64,000 nucleotides of DNA, from positions 2,046,001-2,110,000 of the forward strand of contig NZ_CP139965.1 in assembly GCF_034424375.1 (NCBI RefSeq), read 5' to 3'. Shown piece after piece: positions 17,909-26,309 of this stretch. The notes beneath the pieces were generated by a model. The model had not been told where the DNA came from. It saw nothing but the letters and a program-made list of their open reading frames with translations, and did no database searches. Positions within the stretch are counted from its first letter, which is position 1, and every line of letters starts with the position of its first letter. Source of the DNA: Paraburkholderia kururiensis. Its GTDB lineage: Bacteria > Pseudomonadota > Gammaproteobacteria > Burkholderiales > Burkholderiaceae. A program made the position numbers and the translations under genes.

Positions 17909-18760
17909 ATGAAGCCACTGCTGCGTGCTGTGCTGATTGTCGATGCGCTGTTGCTGCTGACGTTCGGGGTGCTGTTTCTGCTTACGCCCTGGACGTCGCT
18001 CTACAACGCCTTGCTACTCGTGCAGCCGCAGCCCGCCTTCGTCGGGCAGGCGTTCGGCGTCGCGCTCGTCGGGCTGGCATGGCTCGCGTTGCATGCGTCC
18101 ATCGACGGTGCGATGACGTCTGCGGTGGCCCGGGTGGCGGGGCACGTCGAGTGGCTGAGCGGCGTGCTGATGCTGGTCTGGCTGATCGGGCTGCATACGC
18201 CGCCTTTGACGGGGTTCGGGCAGCTCGTGGCGGGGCTCGCGGCTGTGGGGTTGCTTGTGCTCGGGCTGGGTAGCGTGCGGCTGGCCTCGGCCGTGCGCAA
18301 GCGCGACAAGGCGCGGGTAGCGGAAAGCGCGACGGCTGCGCGGTCCGCGAAACCAACGTCGCAGTCGCAGAGCGCGACCGCGGCCAGCGTGAGCGAGCCG
18401 GCGTTCGATGCCGCGCGTTATCGCGTCGAACCCGCAAGGGTTGACCCGGCAGTCGTCGAGCCGGCGAGGACAGAACCGACGTCCGCCTATCGCTCCACGA
18501 GCGTAGCGCCCAGCCCTTCGGCAAGCGCGAGTGACGCGCCTGTGAGCCCGGCCACCGGTCATCCGGTCGAACCGGGCCTCACGGCTACTGCGGGGCGCAA
18601 TGAGATGCAGGACCCGCCGGGTGCCGGCGCAGGTCCCGCTGCCACAAGCGAGTCCGCGGCTGCGGGAAGCACAGCAAGCACCGCAGCCAGCTCCAGCGCA
18701 GCCCGCGACGAAGCGCGCAGGGAAGCCGCAGGCGCTCCGCGGCCACCGTTCCATGGCTGA
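17909..18760 (+). CDS. Hypothetical membrane protein with long disordered tail
   Basis: I do not recognise a named family. The 283-residue protein has four hydrophobic segments in its first 130 residues (for example LLLLTFGVLFLLTPW and LVAGLAAVGLLVLGLGSVRLA). A tail of about 150 residues follows, rich in Ala, Ser, Pro, Thr and Glu, without predicted structure. It starts five bases after guaB and is likely co-transcribed with it. A DUF4149-like or small inner-membrane protein between guaB and guaA is common in Burkholderia, so the position is conserved even though the function is unknown. Confidence 0.75.
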   Translation: MKPLLRAVLIVDALLLLTFGVLFLLTPWTSLYNALLLVQPQPAFVGQAFGVALVGLAWLALHASIDGAMTSAVARVAGHVEWLSGVLMLVWLIGLHTPPLTGFGQLVAGLAAVGLLVLGLGSVRLASAVRKRDKARVAESATAARSAKPTSQSQSATAASVSEPAFDAARYRVEPARVDPAVVEPARTEPTSAYRSTSVAPSPSASASDAPVSPATGHPVEPGLTATAGRNEMQDPPGAGAGPAATSESAAAGSTASTAASSSAARDEARREAAGAPRPPFHG

Positions 18761-18851
18761 CGTGAGACGAGACACCACGCCGCCGTCGAAAGCAGTCGCA
18801 ATCCGTCCACGCCCGGCACCCCGCACTGAAAACGACGCACTGAAACCCACG

Positions 18852-18874
18852 CCGCGCATCGTGCGCGGTTTTTT
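18852..18874 (+). terminator. Rho-independent terminator between the membrane-protein gene and guaA
   Basis: A CCGCGC/GCGCGG stem (18852-18857 and 18863-18868, loop ATCGT) is followed directly by six T residues. It would end the guaB transcript or attenuate read-through into guaA, whose ATG is 34 bases further on. Confidence 0.75.
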
Positions 18875-18907
18875 GTATCCGTTCTTTCTTAGATTCCGTC
18901 CGCTGCC

Positions 18908-20491
18908 ATGCACGACAAGATCCTGATTCTCGACTTCGGTTCGCAAGTCACCCAGCTGATTGCACGACGGGTGCGCGAAGCCCACGTGTACTCGGAAATC
19001 CATCCGTACGACGTCGACGACGCCTTCATCCGCGACTTCGCGCCGAAAGGCATCATTCTTTCGGGCGGCCCGAATTCGGTCACCGAAACCGATACGCCGC
19101 GCGCCCCGCAGGCCGTGTTCGAACTCGGCGTGCCCGTGCTCGGCATCTGCTACGGCATGCAGACGATGGCCGAGCAACTGGGCGGCAAGGTGGACGGCGG
19201 CCACGTGCGCGAGTTCGGTTATGCCGAGGTGCGGGCGCGCAACCATACGAAGTTCCTCGACGGCATCGAAGACTTCAGCACGCCGGAAGGGCACGGCATG
19301 CTGAAGGTGTGGATGAGCCACGGCGACAAGGTCACGGAAATGCCCGAAGGCTTCAAGCTGATGGCGTCCACGGAGTCGTGCCCGATCGCCGCGATGGCCG
19401 ACGAGTCGCGCCACTTCTACGGCCTGCAGTGGCACCCCGAGGTCACCCACACGGTTCAGGGGCGCGCCATGCTCGAACGCTTCGTGCTCGGCATCGTGGG
19501 CGCGAAGGCGGACTGGGAGATGGGCCACTACATCGACGAAGCCGTCGCGAAGATTCGCGAGCAGGTGGGCGACGAGCATGTCATCCTGGGCCTGTCGGGC
19601 GGCGTGGATTCGTCCGTGGCGGCTGCGCTGCTGCACCGCGCGATCGGCAACCAGCTGACGTGCGTGTTCGTCGATCATGGTCTGCTGCGACTCAACGAAG
19701 CCGAACAGGTCATGGCCACCTTCGCCGACCACCTCGGCGTGAAGGTGATTCACGTGGATGCGAGCGAGGCGTTTCTCTCGAAGCTCGCCGGCGTGACGGA
19801 CCCCGAGGCGAAGCGCAAGATCATCGGCGCCGAATTCGTGGAGGTGTTCCAGGCCGAGGCCGGCAAGCTCAAGGACGCGAAGTGGCTCGCGCAGGGCACG
19901 ATCTACCCGGACGTGATCGAGTCCGCGGGCAAAGGCAAGAAGGCCGCGCACACCATCAAGAGCCACCACAACGTGGGCGGTCTGCCGGAAACGCTGAACC
20001 TCAAGCTGCTCGAACCGCTGCGTGAACTCTTCAAGGACGAAGTGCGCGAACTGGGCGTGAAGCTCGGGCTGCCGCACGAGATGGTGTACCGCCATCCGTT
20101 CCCGGGACCCGGCCTCGGCGTGCGCATTCTCGGCGAAGTGAAGCGCGACTTTGCGGACCTGCTGCGCCGCGCGGACGCGATCTTCATCGAAACGCTGCGC
20201 ACCACCATCGACAAGGAAACGGGCAAGTCGTGGTACGACCTGACGAGCCAGGCGTTCGCCGTCTTCTTGCCGGTGAAGAGCGTGGGCGTGATGGGCGACG
20301 GCCGCACCTACGAATACGTGGTGGCGCTGCGCGCGGTGCAGACGCTCGACTTCATGACGGCGCACTGGGCGCACCTGCCGCACGAACTGCTGGGCCGCGT
20401 GTCGAACCGGATCATCAACGAGGTGCGGGGCATCAACCGCGTGGTGTACGACATCTCGGGGAAGCCGCCGGCGACAATCGAGTGGGAGTAA
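18908..20491 (+). CDS. guaA: GMP synthase (glutamine-hydrolysing)
   Basis: GuaA aminates XMP to GMP using glutamine and ATP. The 527-residue protein has an N-terminal class-I amidotransferase domain with the nucleophile in GICYGMQ (about residue 81) and the His/Glu pair in WHPEVTHT. The ATP-pyrophosphatase domain has the PP-loop LSGGVDSSVAAALL (about 230). The C-terminal dimerisation domain ends in PATIEWE. The 3' end of guaA is a known integration site for genomic islands, and the gene content changes sharply immediately downstream. Confidence 0.98.
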   Translation: MHDKILILDFGSQVTQLIARRVREAHVYSEIHPYDVDDAFIRDFAPKGIILSGGPNSVTETDTPRAPQAVFELGVPVLGICYGMQTMAEQLGGKVDGGHVREFGYAEVRARNHTKFLDGIEDFSTPEGHGMLKVWMSHGDKVTEMPEGFKLMASTESCPIAAMADESRHFYGLQWHPEVTHTVQGRAMLERFVLGIVGAKADWEMGHYIDEAVAKIREQVGDEHVILGLSGGVDSSVAAALLHRAIGNQLTCVFVDHGLLRLNEAEQVMATFADHLGVKVIHVDASEAFLSKLAGVTDPEAKRKIIGAEFVEVFQAEAGKLKDAKWLAQGTIYPDVIESAGKGKKAAHTIKSHHNVGGLPETLNLKLLEPLRELFKDEVRELGVKLGLPHEMVYRHPFPGPGLGVRILGEVKRDFADLLRRADAIFIETLRTTIDKETGKSWYDLTSQAFAVFLPVKSVGVMGDGRTYEYVVALRAVQTLDFMTAHWAHLPHELLGRVSNRIINEVRGINRVVYDISGKPPATIEWE

Positions 20492-20711
20492 TTCAGGATC
20501 CTCTGCAGTGGTCTGCAGAGGTCCGCTGACTTCCTGATTTGATCCGCTGCCGTCCGTCGGCAGCGTTGCGTCGCCGACGGCATGAGCGACGGTAGAGCAT
20601 CTTTCTCTGCAGACGATCCCGTTTGATATCTGACTTGATACCTTGGGCAATTCTGGTGCCCACCAATTTCGCATACCTTACGAAAATCGCCTGACGCACT
20701 TTACCCGACCA
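20492..20711. other. guaA 3' boundary region with two hairpins
   Basis: These 220 bases lie between the convergent guaA and tdm genes. A perfect nine-base hairpin (CCTCTGCAG at 20500-20508 and CTGCAGAGG at 20513-20521) follows the guaA stop without a T run. A second stem pairs CCGTCGGC (20554-20561) with GCCGACGG (20573-20580). No gene is convincing. The lower GC of 20610-20700 and the abrupt change to accessory genes suggest an old junction, but I see no integrase or direct repeat of the guaA end. Confidence 0.45.
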
Positions 20712-23063
20712 TCAGCTCCGCACGCGTGATTTCTCCGGATCGTAGAAAATCGGCGCTACGACGGTGGCATCGATGCGCTTCTGCTGACCGTCGAGTTTGC
20801 CGATCTGCACGACAGTGCCCGGTTCGGCGTAAGCCACATCCAGCCGGCAGAGCGCGACGTTGCGGCCCGTGATCGGCGAGCGGGTCGCGCTTGTCACCAC
20901 GCCTGTCTGCGCCCGTCCCGTATGCACGCAATCACCATGCGCGGCCGGCTCGTTCCCCGCCAGTTCGAGCCCGACGAGCTTGCGTTGCGGATGCGCGCTA
21001 CGGCGCAGCAGAGCTTCGCGTCCGATGAAGTCGTCGCTCTTGGTTTTCAGCGGCACGCAAAAACCTATGCCGGCTTCAAAAGGATCGATTTCATCGCTGA
21101 ATTCGTGGCCCGAGAACGCGAGCCCCGCCTCCACGCGCAGCATGTCGAGCGCGTCGAAGCCGAGCGGCACGAGTCCGTGCGGCTCTCCAGCGGACCACAC
21201 GCTATCCCAGACGGCCGCCGCATGATCGGGATGACACCAGATTTCGTAGCCAAGCTCGCCGGTGTAGCCGGTGCGGCTGATGCAGACAGGCAGCCCGTCG
21301 TACCCGCCGATGCGGCCGACGAGAAAGCGGAACCAGCCGAGACTGGCAAGCGTGGGCTGAGTCCCCGGTGTCCAGACGATCTGTTGCAGGATCGCGCGGC
21401 TATGCGGTCCCTGCACGGCGATGTTGTGGATTTGTGCGGAGGCCGATTTGACCCAGACCTTCATGCCGAGTTTTTCGGCCTGTTCACGCAGCCAGATGCC
21501 GGCGTAATCCTCGCCGCAGATCCAGCGGAAGTTGTCCGGGCCGAAGCGCAGCAACGTGCCGTCGTCGAGTATGCCGCCGTGCGGGTAGCACATGGCGGAA
21601 TACACGACTTGCCCGACCGCGAGCCTTCGGACGTCGCGTGTCAGGCAGTACTGAAGCAGCGCCTCTGCATCGGGCCCGATGATGTCGAATTTGCGTAGCG
21701 CCGACAGATCCATGATCGCCGCACGTTCCCGGCAGCCGTAGTATTCGTCGATCGCGCCGTAGCCGTCGAATTGCGACGGCAGCCACCAGCCGCGGTATTG
21801 CGTGAAGTGGTGCGTCAGCACGGAGGTGCGCGAATGGAAGCCGGATTCCTGCGTGAGGACCGCGGGCGCGTCGGGCGTGGATCGGATGGCCATGGACACG
21901 GAAATGCGCTCCTTGCTCGAATAGGTGCGAACCTGGATATCGGTCGGATTCCAGCCGTTGGCCGGATCGATGTCGTCGGGGCACGACGTGCTGACGCAGA
22001 CGAGATCCCGTTGCGCGCGCAGCAGCACGTAATCGCCGGGCCGGGACCACGGTTCGTCGATCGTGATCTGCTGACGGGCGTCGATGCTCGTGTTGAAAAA
22101 GAAGTTGATGGCCGGCCAGCCCGGGCGCGCCGGCACGCCGAAATGCGCGAGGGCGGCGCTGATGTTGTCGCTGCAATTGGCATGACCGGGATAGCCTTGC
22201 GACTCGTAATACCGCGCCGTGCAGGCGAGTGAGAACGAGTCATGCCGGCCTGCCGTGTCGCGCACCACCTCCAGCATCGGCCGCATGTTGCGGTCGTAGA
22301 ACCGGGAGAACAGGCCCGGTGCCGGCCAGGCGCTGCCGTTCAGGGTCCGGGTGACGGTCGGGTCGAGGTCGAGCATGTCGCCGTGCTCGAGCGCGGCGAG
22401 ATCGAACGCGACGAAGTCCGTGCATTGCCGTCCTGCCACGTCGAGTATCTGGACGTATTCGCCGGCCCGCACCGTATAGGCCCGTGCTGTGCCGGGGTGA
22501 ATCAGGAAGTCGTCGAGCGGGTCGGCGAGCGGCACGCTCTCCTGCGGTTGGTGCGCTGATGGCGGATGGGCACGGCGCACGACGAGCTGCAACTCCGTCG
22601 CCTGCTGCCCGATCTCTTCGGGCGTGCCGGGTCTGCCCGGCGCGGCCACGAACACGACGACAGGCTCGCTCGCGGTCATGGTGCAGGCATGACCGGCGGC
22701 CGTGCCGGGCGGCCACAGCACGGCGGCCTGCGCCCGCCGGACATCGAGCTCACGGCGGGACAGGATGGCCGCGATCTTGTAGTTGTGTTGTGTCGGCCGC
22801 CCGAGCGAATCGGCGATGAAGGTCGCGCGCGCATCCGCCTGCAGGCCGAGGGCGGCCAGCGCGCAGCGGCCGTCTCCGGCATGCACGGCGAGCAGTTCCG
22901 CCGGTTGAAGGCCCTCGATGTCGACGACCTCCAACGTGTCGCCACGTTGCAGTTCGACGACGCTCAGCCCGCCGCCGGCCACGCGGTATCGTTCGCCTCC
23001 GTCGTGCCGGCCGGCGAGGGCCGGCTCGTGCGGTCGGGAGACGGAAGGTGCGCGAATCGTCAT
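20712..23063 (-). CDS. tdm: Trimethylamine-N-oxide demethylase (Tdm)
   Basis: Tdm splits TMAO into dimethylamine and formaldehyde. The 783-residue protein has the two-part architecture known for Methylocella and roseobacter Tdm. The N-terminal half (to about 400) is DUF1989-like and carries the conserved Cys-rich metal-site blocks HANCSDN (Cys297) and CVSTSCPDD (Cys356, Cys361). The C-terminal half (about 410-783) is a GcvT-type folate-binding module with ISRTGYTGELGYEIW. The module is thought to capture the formaldehyde on tetrahydrofolate. It is the last gene of the dmm-tmm operon, 16 bases after tmm. A DUF1989-GcvT fusion of other function is the main alternative. Confidence 0.88.
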   Translation of the reverse strand: MTIRAPSVSRPHEPALAGRHDGGERYRVAGGGLSVVELQRGDTLEVVDIEGLQPAELLAVHAGDGRCALAALGLQADARATFIADSLGRPTQHNYKIAAILSRRELDVRRAQAAVLWPPGTAAGHACTMTASEPVVVFVAAPGRPGTPEEIGQQATELQLVVRRAHPPSAHQPQESVPLADPLDDFLIHPGTARAYTVRAGEYVQILDVAGRQCTDFVAFDLAALEHGDMLDLDPTVTRTLNGSAWPAPGLFSRFYDRNMRPMLEVVRDTAGRHDSFSLACTARYYESQGYPGHANCSDNISAALAHFGVPARPGWPAINFFFNTSIDARQQITIDEPWSRPGDYVLLRAQRDLVCVSTSCPDDIDPANGWNPTDIQVRTYSSKERISVSMAIRSTPDAPAVLTQESGFHSRTSVLTHHFTQYRGWWLPSQFDGYGAIDEYYGCRERAAIMDLSALRKFDIIGPDAEALLQYCLTRDVRRLAVGQVVYSAMCYPHGGILDDGTLLRFGPDNFRWICGEDYAGIWLREQAEKLGMKVWVKSASAQIHNIAVQGPHSRAILQQIVWTPGTQPTLASLGWFRFLVGRIGGYDGLPVCISRTGYTGELGYEIWCHPDHAAAVWDSVWSAGEPHGLVPLGFDALDMLRVEAGLAFSGHEFSDEIDPFEAGIGFCVPLKTKSDDFIGREALLRRSAHPQRKLVGLELAGNEPAAHGDCVHTGRAQTGVVTSATRSPITGRNVALCRLDVAYAEPGTVVQIGKLDGQQKRIDATVVAPIFYDPEKSRVRS

Positions 23064-23079
23064 GAGCAGGCTCCGCGTT

Positions 23080-24444
23080 TCAACCGGCTTTGGCGATGGG
23101 TGCCGGCTCGCCGAGGTAGGCCTCCATCGAGTCGTCCAGCGCCTTGATCCACGGCGTGTGATGCGGCGGAGACTGGGTGCCGGTCATCAGCGAGCGATAC
23201 GACTTGTTGCGATAAGCCATGATGTTCTCGTGCTTGTCGTGCTTCCATTCGAGAAACGTGCGGTTGACGCCGGCGATGTCGAAGCTCGGGTAATCCGTCG
23301 CGTCGATCAGTTCCTGGATGTAGCTGCCCTGGAACTCGAACATCTCCTGATTCGTGACGAGCTTTTCTTCGCGAGCGCGCCACGCGAGATCTTCCGCGTG
23401 CATCGCTTCGCGCGAGGGCAGGGCAAGCCGGCCGAGAATCACGTCGCGCACGTACCAGGCCTGGGCGTCGAACATGTTGAACGAGTACCAGAGGTCCTGC
23501 ATTCCGAGATAGATCATCTGCGGGTTGTCTTCCCAGAACACACCCTTGTACAGGTTCAGCGGCCACAGGCGGTTGTTGGTGCGCAGGCGCAGGCTGTCCG
23601 GCAGGAACGGGAAATGATGCTTGTAGCCGGTGCAAAGAATGATCGCGTCGATCTTCCGGGTCGAGCCGTCCGCGAAAAAGGCCGTGTTGCCGTTCACGTA
23701 CTCGAGCAGCGGCTTTTCTTCCCAGCTCGGCGGCCACTGGTAGCCCATCGGCTGGGTGCGGTAGCAGCTCGTGATGCTGCGGGCGCCGTATTTGTAGCAC
23801 TGCGAACCGATGTCCTCAGCGGAATAGCTGCTGCCGATCAGCAGAATGTCCTTGCCGCGGAATTCCATTGCATCGCGGAAATCATGCGCGTGCAGGATGC
23901 GCCCTTTAAACGAGTCGAAGCCGGGGAACGTCGGAGCGTTCGGCGTTGAAAAGTGTCCGCACGCATTGACCACGTAATCGAAGGTCTCGCTGTACGCGAC
24001 ATCGCGGTCGAAGTCGTGGACCGTGACGGTGAACTGGCGGGTCGCGTCGTCGAAGCTCACGTTGCGCACGACCGTGTTGAAGCGGATGTGGGAGCGCACC
24101 CCCGCCTTCTCGACACGGCCCTTGATGTAGTCCCACAGGACTTCGCGCGGCGGGTACGAGGCAATCGGCTTGCCGAAGTGTTCCTCGAACGTGTAGTCCG
24201 CGAATTCCAGGCACTCCTTCGGACCGTTCGACCACAGGTAGCGGTACATGCTGCCGTGCACGGGCTCGCCATGCTCGTCTGTGCCGGTGCGCCACGTGTA
24301 GTTCCACATGCCGCCCCAGTCGGCCTGTTTTTCGAAGCAGACGAGGTCCGGAATTTCCGCACCCTTTGCCGCAGCCGACTGGAATGCGCGAAGTTGCGCG
24401 AGACCGGATGGGCCGGCGCCGATGATTGCAACGCGTTTCTTCAT
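23080..24444 (-). CDS. tmm: Trimethylamine monooxygenase (Tmm, flavin-containing monooxygenase)
   Basis: Tmm is an NADPH- and FAD-dependent monooxygenase that oxidises trimethylamine to TMAO. The 454-residue product has the FAD motif GAGPSG (9-14), the FMO signature FKGRILHAHDF (179-189), the NADPH motif IGSSYSAED (about 203-211) and the long block MYRYLWSNGPKECLEFADY (66-84), typical of bacterial Tmm. The ATG at 24444 is supported by AAGGTG six bases upstream. Its direct neighbour is tdm, the next enzyme in the pathway, which makes the substrate assignment stronger than for an isolated FMO. Confidence 0.92.
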   Translation of the reverse strand: MKKRVAIIGAGPSGLAQLRAFQSAAAKGAEIPDLVCFEKQADWGGMWNYTWRTGTDEHGEPVHGSMYRYLWSNGPKECLEFADYTFEEHFGKPIASYPPREVLWDYIKGRVEKAGVRSHIRFNTVVRNVSFDDATRQFTVTVHDFDRDVAYSETFDYVVNACGHFSTPNAPTFPGFDSFKGRILHAHDFRDAMEFRGKDILLIGSSYSAEDIGSQCYKYGARSITSCYRTQPMGYQWPPSWEEKPLLEYVNGNTAFFADGSTRKIDAIILCTGYKHHFPFLPDSLRLRTNNRLWPLNLYKGVFWEDNPQMIYLGMQDLWYSFNMFDAQAWYVRDVILGRLALPSREAMHAEDLAWRAREEKLVTNQEMFEFQGSYIQELIDATDYPSFDIAGVNRTFLEWKHDKHENIMAYRNKSYRSLMTGTQSPPHHTPWIKALDDSMEAYLGEPAPIAKAG

Positions 24445-24479
24445 GGTGTTCACCTTGCTGGAAAGAAATCGGGCAGCGG

Positions 24480-25373
24480 TCAGGCCGCTGAAGCGGGAGC
24501 CTGCTGCCGCAGGCCGTGCTGCGCAGCCGCGGCGGCGATCGTGTTCTTCATCAGAAAAGCAATGGTCATCGGCCCGACGCCGCCCGGCACAGGCGTGATC
24601 GCACTGGCGACGCGCGATACGCTGGCGTAGTCGACGTCGCCCACGAGTTTCGGTTTGCCGTCCACTTCGATGCGGTTGATGCCCACGTCGATGACGATTG
24701 CGCCGGGCTTGACCCAGTTCGCGTCGATCAGTTGCGGTTTGCCCACGGCGGCGATGACGATGTCGGCCTGCCGGCACAGTTGCGCCGCGTTGACGCTGCG
24801 CGAATGCACGACGGTGAGCGAGCAGTTCGCCTGGAGCAGCAGCGTTGCCACGGGTTTGCCGACGATGTTCGAGCGGCCGACCACCACCGCGTGCTTGCCG
24901 CTCAGGTCGTGCGCGATCCGGCGCAGCAGATGCAGGCAGCCGCTTGGCGTGCAGGGCGCCAGCCCCGGTTCACCGAGTACGAGCCGGCCGACGTTTTCGC
25001 GGTGGAATCCGTCCACGTCCTTGGCGGGCGCGATCGCGTCGATCACGGCACTTTCCGTGAGCCCGGCGGGCAACGGCATCTGCACGAGAATGCCGTGGAC
25101 GGCCGGATCGGCGTTGAGCCGCGCGATCAGGCCGAGCAATGCGGGCTCGTCGGTGTCGGCCGGCAACCGGCATTCGAGCGATTCGATACCGATCTCGCGG
25201 GCGCGCAGCACCTTGTTGCGGACGTAGACCTCACTGGCCGGATCGTTGCCTACCAGCACGACGGCGAGACACGGCGCCACGCCCTGCGCGCGTAGACGCG
25301 ACACGTCTTCGCGCAGCATGTCGAGCAGACGCGCGGCCTCGGCCTTGCCGTCGATCATGTGTGCGACGCTCAT
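24480..25373 (-). CDS. folD: Bifunctional methylene-THF dehydrogenase/cyclohydrolase FolD
   Basis: FolD oxidises 5,10-methylene-THF to methenyl-THF with NADP and hydrolyses it to 10-formyl-THF. The 297-residue protein has SEVYVRNK (catalytic Lys), VQMPLPAGL, the conserved PCTPSG block, and VVVGRSNIVGKPVATLLL in the nucleotide-binding domain. Its ATG overlaps the purU stop (ATGA). Set in the amine-demethylation operon, it most likely processes the one-carbon units released by Tdm and the dimethylamine monooxygenase. A housekeeping copy is expected elsewhere in the genome. Confidence 0.96.
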   Translation of the reverse strand: MSVAHMIDGKAEAARLLDMLREDVSRLRAQGVAPCLAVVLVGNDPASEVYVRNKVLRAREIGIESLECRLPADTDEPALLGLIARLNADPAVHGILVQMPLPAGLTESAVIDAIAPAKDVDGFHRENVGRLVLGEPGLAPCTPSGCLHLLRRIAHDLSGKHAVVVGRSNIVGKPVATLLLQANCSLTVVHSRSVNAAQLCRQADIVIAAVGKPQLIDANWVKPGAIVIDVGINRIEVDGKPKLVGDVDYASVSRVASAITPVPGGVGPMTIAFLMKNTIAAAAAQHGLRQQAPASAA

Positions 25374-26227
25374 CGGAAAATCACCGTGCGGTGCTGGTTC
25401 AGGAAGACGCGGTGCTCCGTGTGGTATTTCACGGCACGCGACAGTGCCACGGTTTCGGTGTCTCGCCCGATCGCCACCAGATCGTCGGGCTTGAGCACGT
25501 GGTCCACGCGCTGCACTTCCTGCTCGATGATCGGACCTTCGTCGAGATCGGACGTCACGTAGTGCGCCGTGGCGCCGATTAGCTTGACGCCGCGGTCGAA
25601 CGCCTGGTGATACGGCCTCGCCCCCTTGAAGCCCGGCAGGAACGAGTGGTGGATGTTGATGGCGCGGCCGGCCAGCTTCGTACAGAGATCGTTGGAGAGA
25701 ATCTGCATGTAGCGTGCGAGCACCACCAGCTCCGTGCCGGTTTCCTCGACGATGTGCAGCAGATCCGCTTCCTGGCGGGCCTTCGTTTCCGGCGTGACGG
25801 GTAGATAGACGAAACGGATGCCTTCGCGCTCCACCATCGGACGCAGATCCAGATGGTTGGAGACGACCGCGGTGATCCGTATGCGCAGTTCGCCCTTGTG
25901 CAAGCGATAGAGCAGATCGGCGAGGCAATGATCGAACTTGCTGACCATCAGCAGAACCTTCATGGGTTCCGAGGCGTTCGTCAGCTTCCATTGCATCGAG
26001 AAATCGTTCGCAATGCTTGAGAATTCATGGCGCACGCGATCGAGGTCGGCCTTCGCGCCTTCGTTGAAGCGAAATACCGCACGCATGAAAAACGTACCGC
26101 TGGTCTCGTCGTCGAACTGGGCGAGTTCGCCGATATAGCAGTGCGACGCGGCAAGGTAGGAGGTGACTGCTGCCACGATGCCGGATGTGGCCGGGCAACT
26201 GACCGTCAAGATGTAGTTCTGGCTCAC
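25370..26227 (-). CDS. purU: Formyltetrahydrofolate deformylase PurU
   Basis: PurU hydrolyses 10-formyl-THF to formate and THF. The 285-residue protein has an N-terminal ACT domain (about 1-85). Its formyltransferase-like catalytic domain shows NIHHSFLPGFKGARPY and HYVTSDLDEGPIIEQ, which hold the catalytic Asn, His and Asp. The GTG at 26227 is chosen because AAGGA lies seven bases upstream and homologues begin at NYILTVSCP. With folD it recycles THF and produces formate, completing oxidation of the methyl groups outside the C1-biosynthetic pool. Confidence 0.95.
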   Translation of the reverse strand: MSQNYILTVSCPATSGIVAAVTSYLAASHCYIGELAQFDDETSGTFFMRAVFRFNEGAKADLDRVRHEFSSIANDFSMQWKLTNASEPMKVLLMVSKFDHCLADLLYRLHKGELRIRITAVVSNHLDLRPMVEREGIRFVYLPVTPETKARQEADLLHIVEETGTELVVLARYMQILSNDLCTKLAGRAINIHHSFLPGFKGARPYHQAFDRGVKLIGATAHYVTSDLDEGPIIEQEVQRVDHVLKPDDLVAIGRDTETVALSRAVKYHTEHRVFLNQHRTVIFR

Positions 26228-26309
26228 GCTGAGTCCTTGAGTCCATGTGAAGGAAAACCGGGCGGCGCGCGCGGCCTGGCCGGGCGCGTCTTTGCACGCG
26301 GGCAATCGC

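Noticed and set aside
20493..20699. A 68-codon minus-strand frame after guaA, considered as an integrase remnant
   Set aside because: It shows none of the tyrosine-recombinase active-site motifs and overlaps two hairpins. There is not enough to call a pseudogene.
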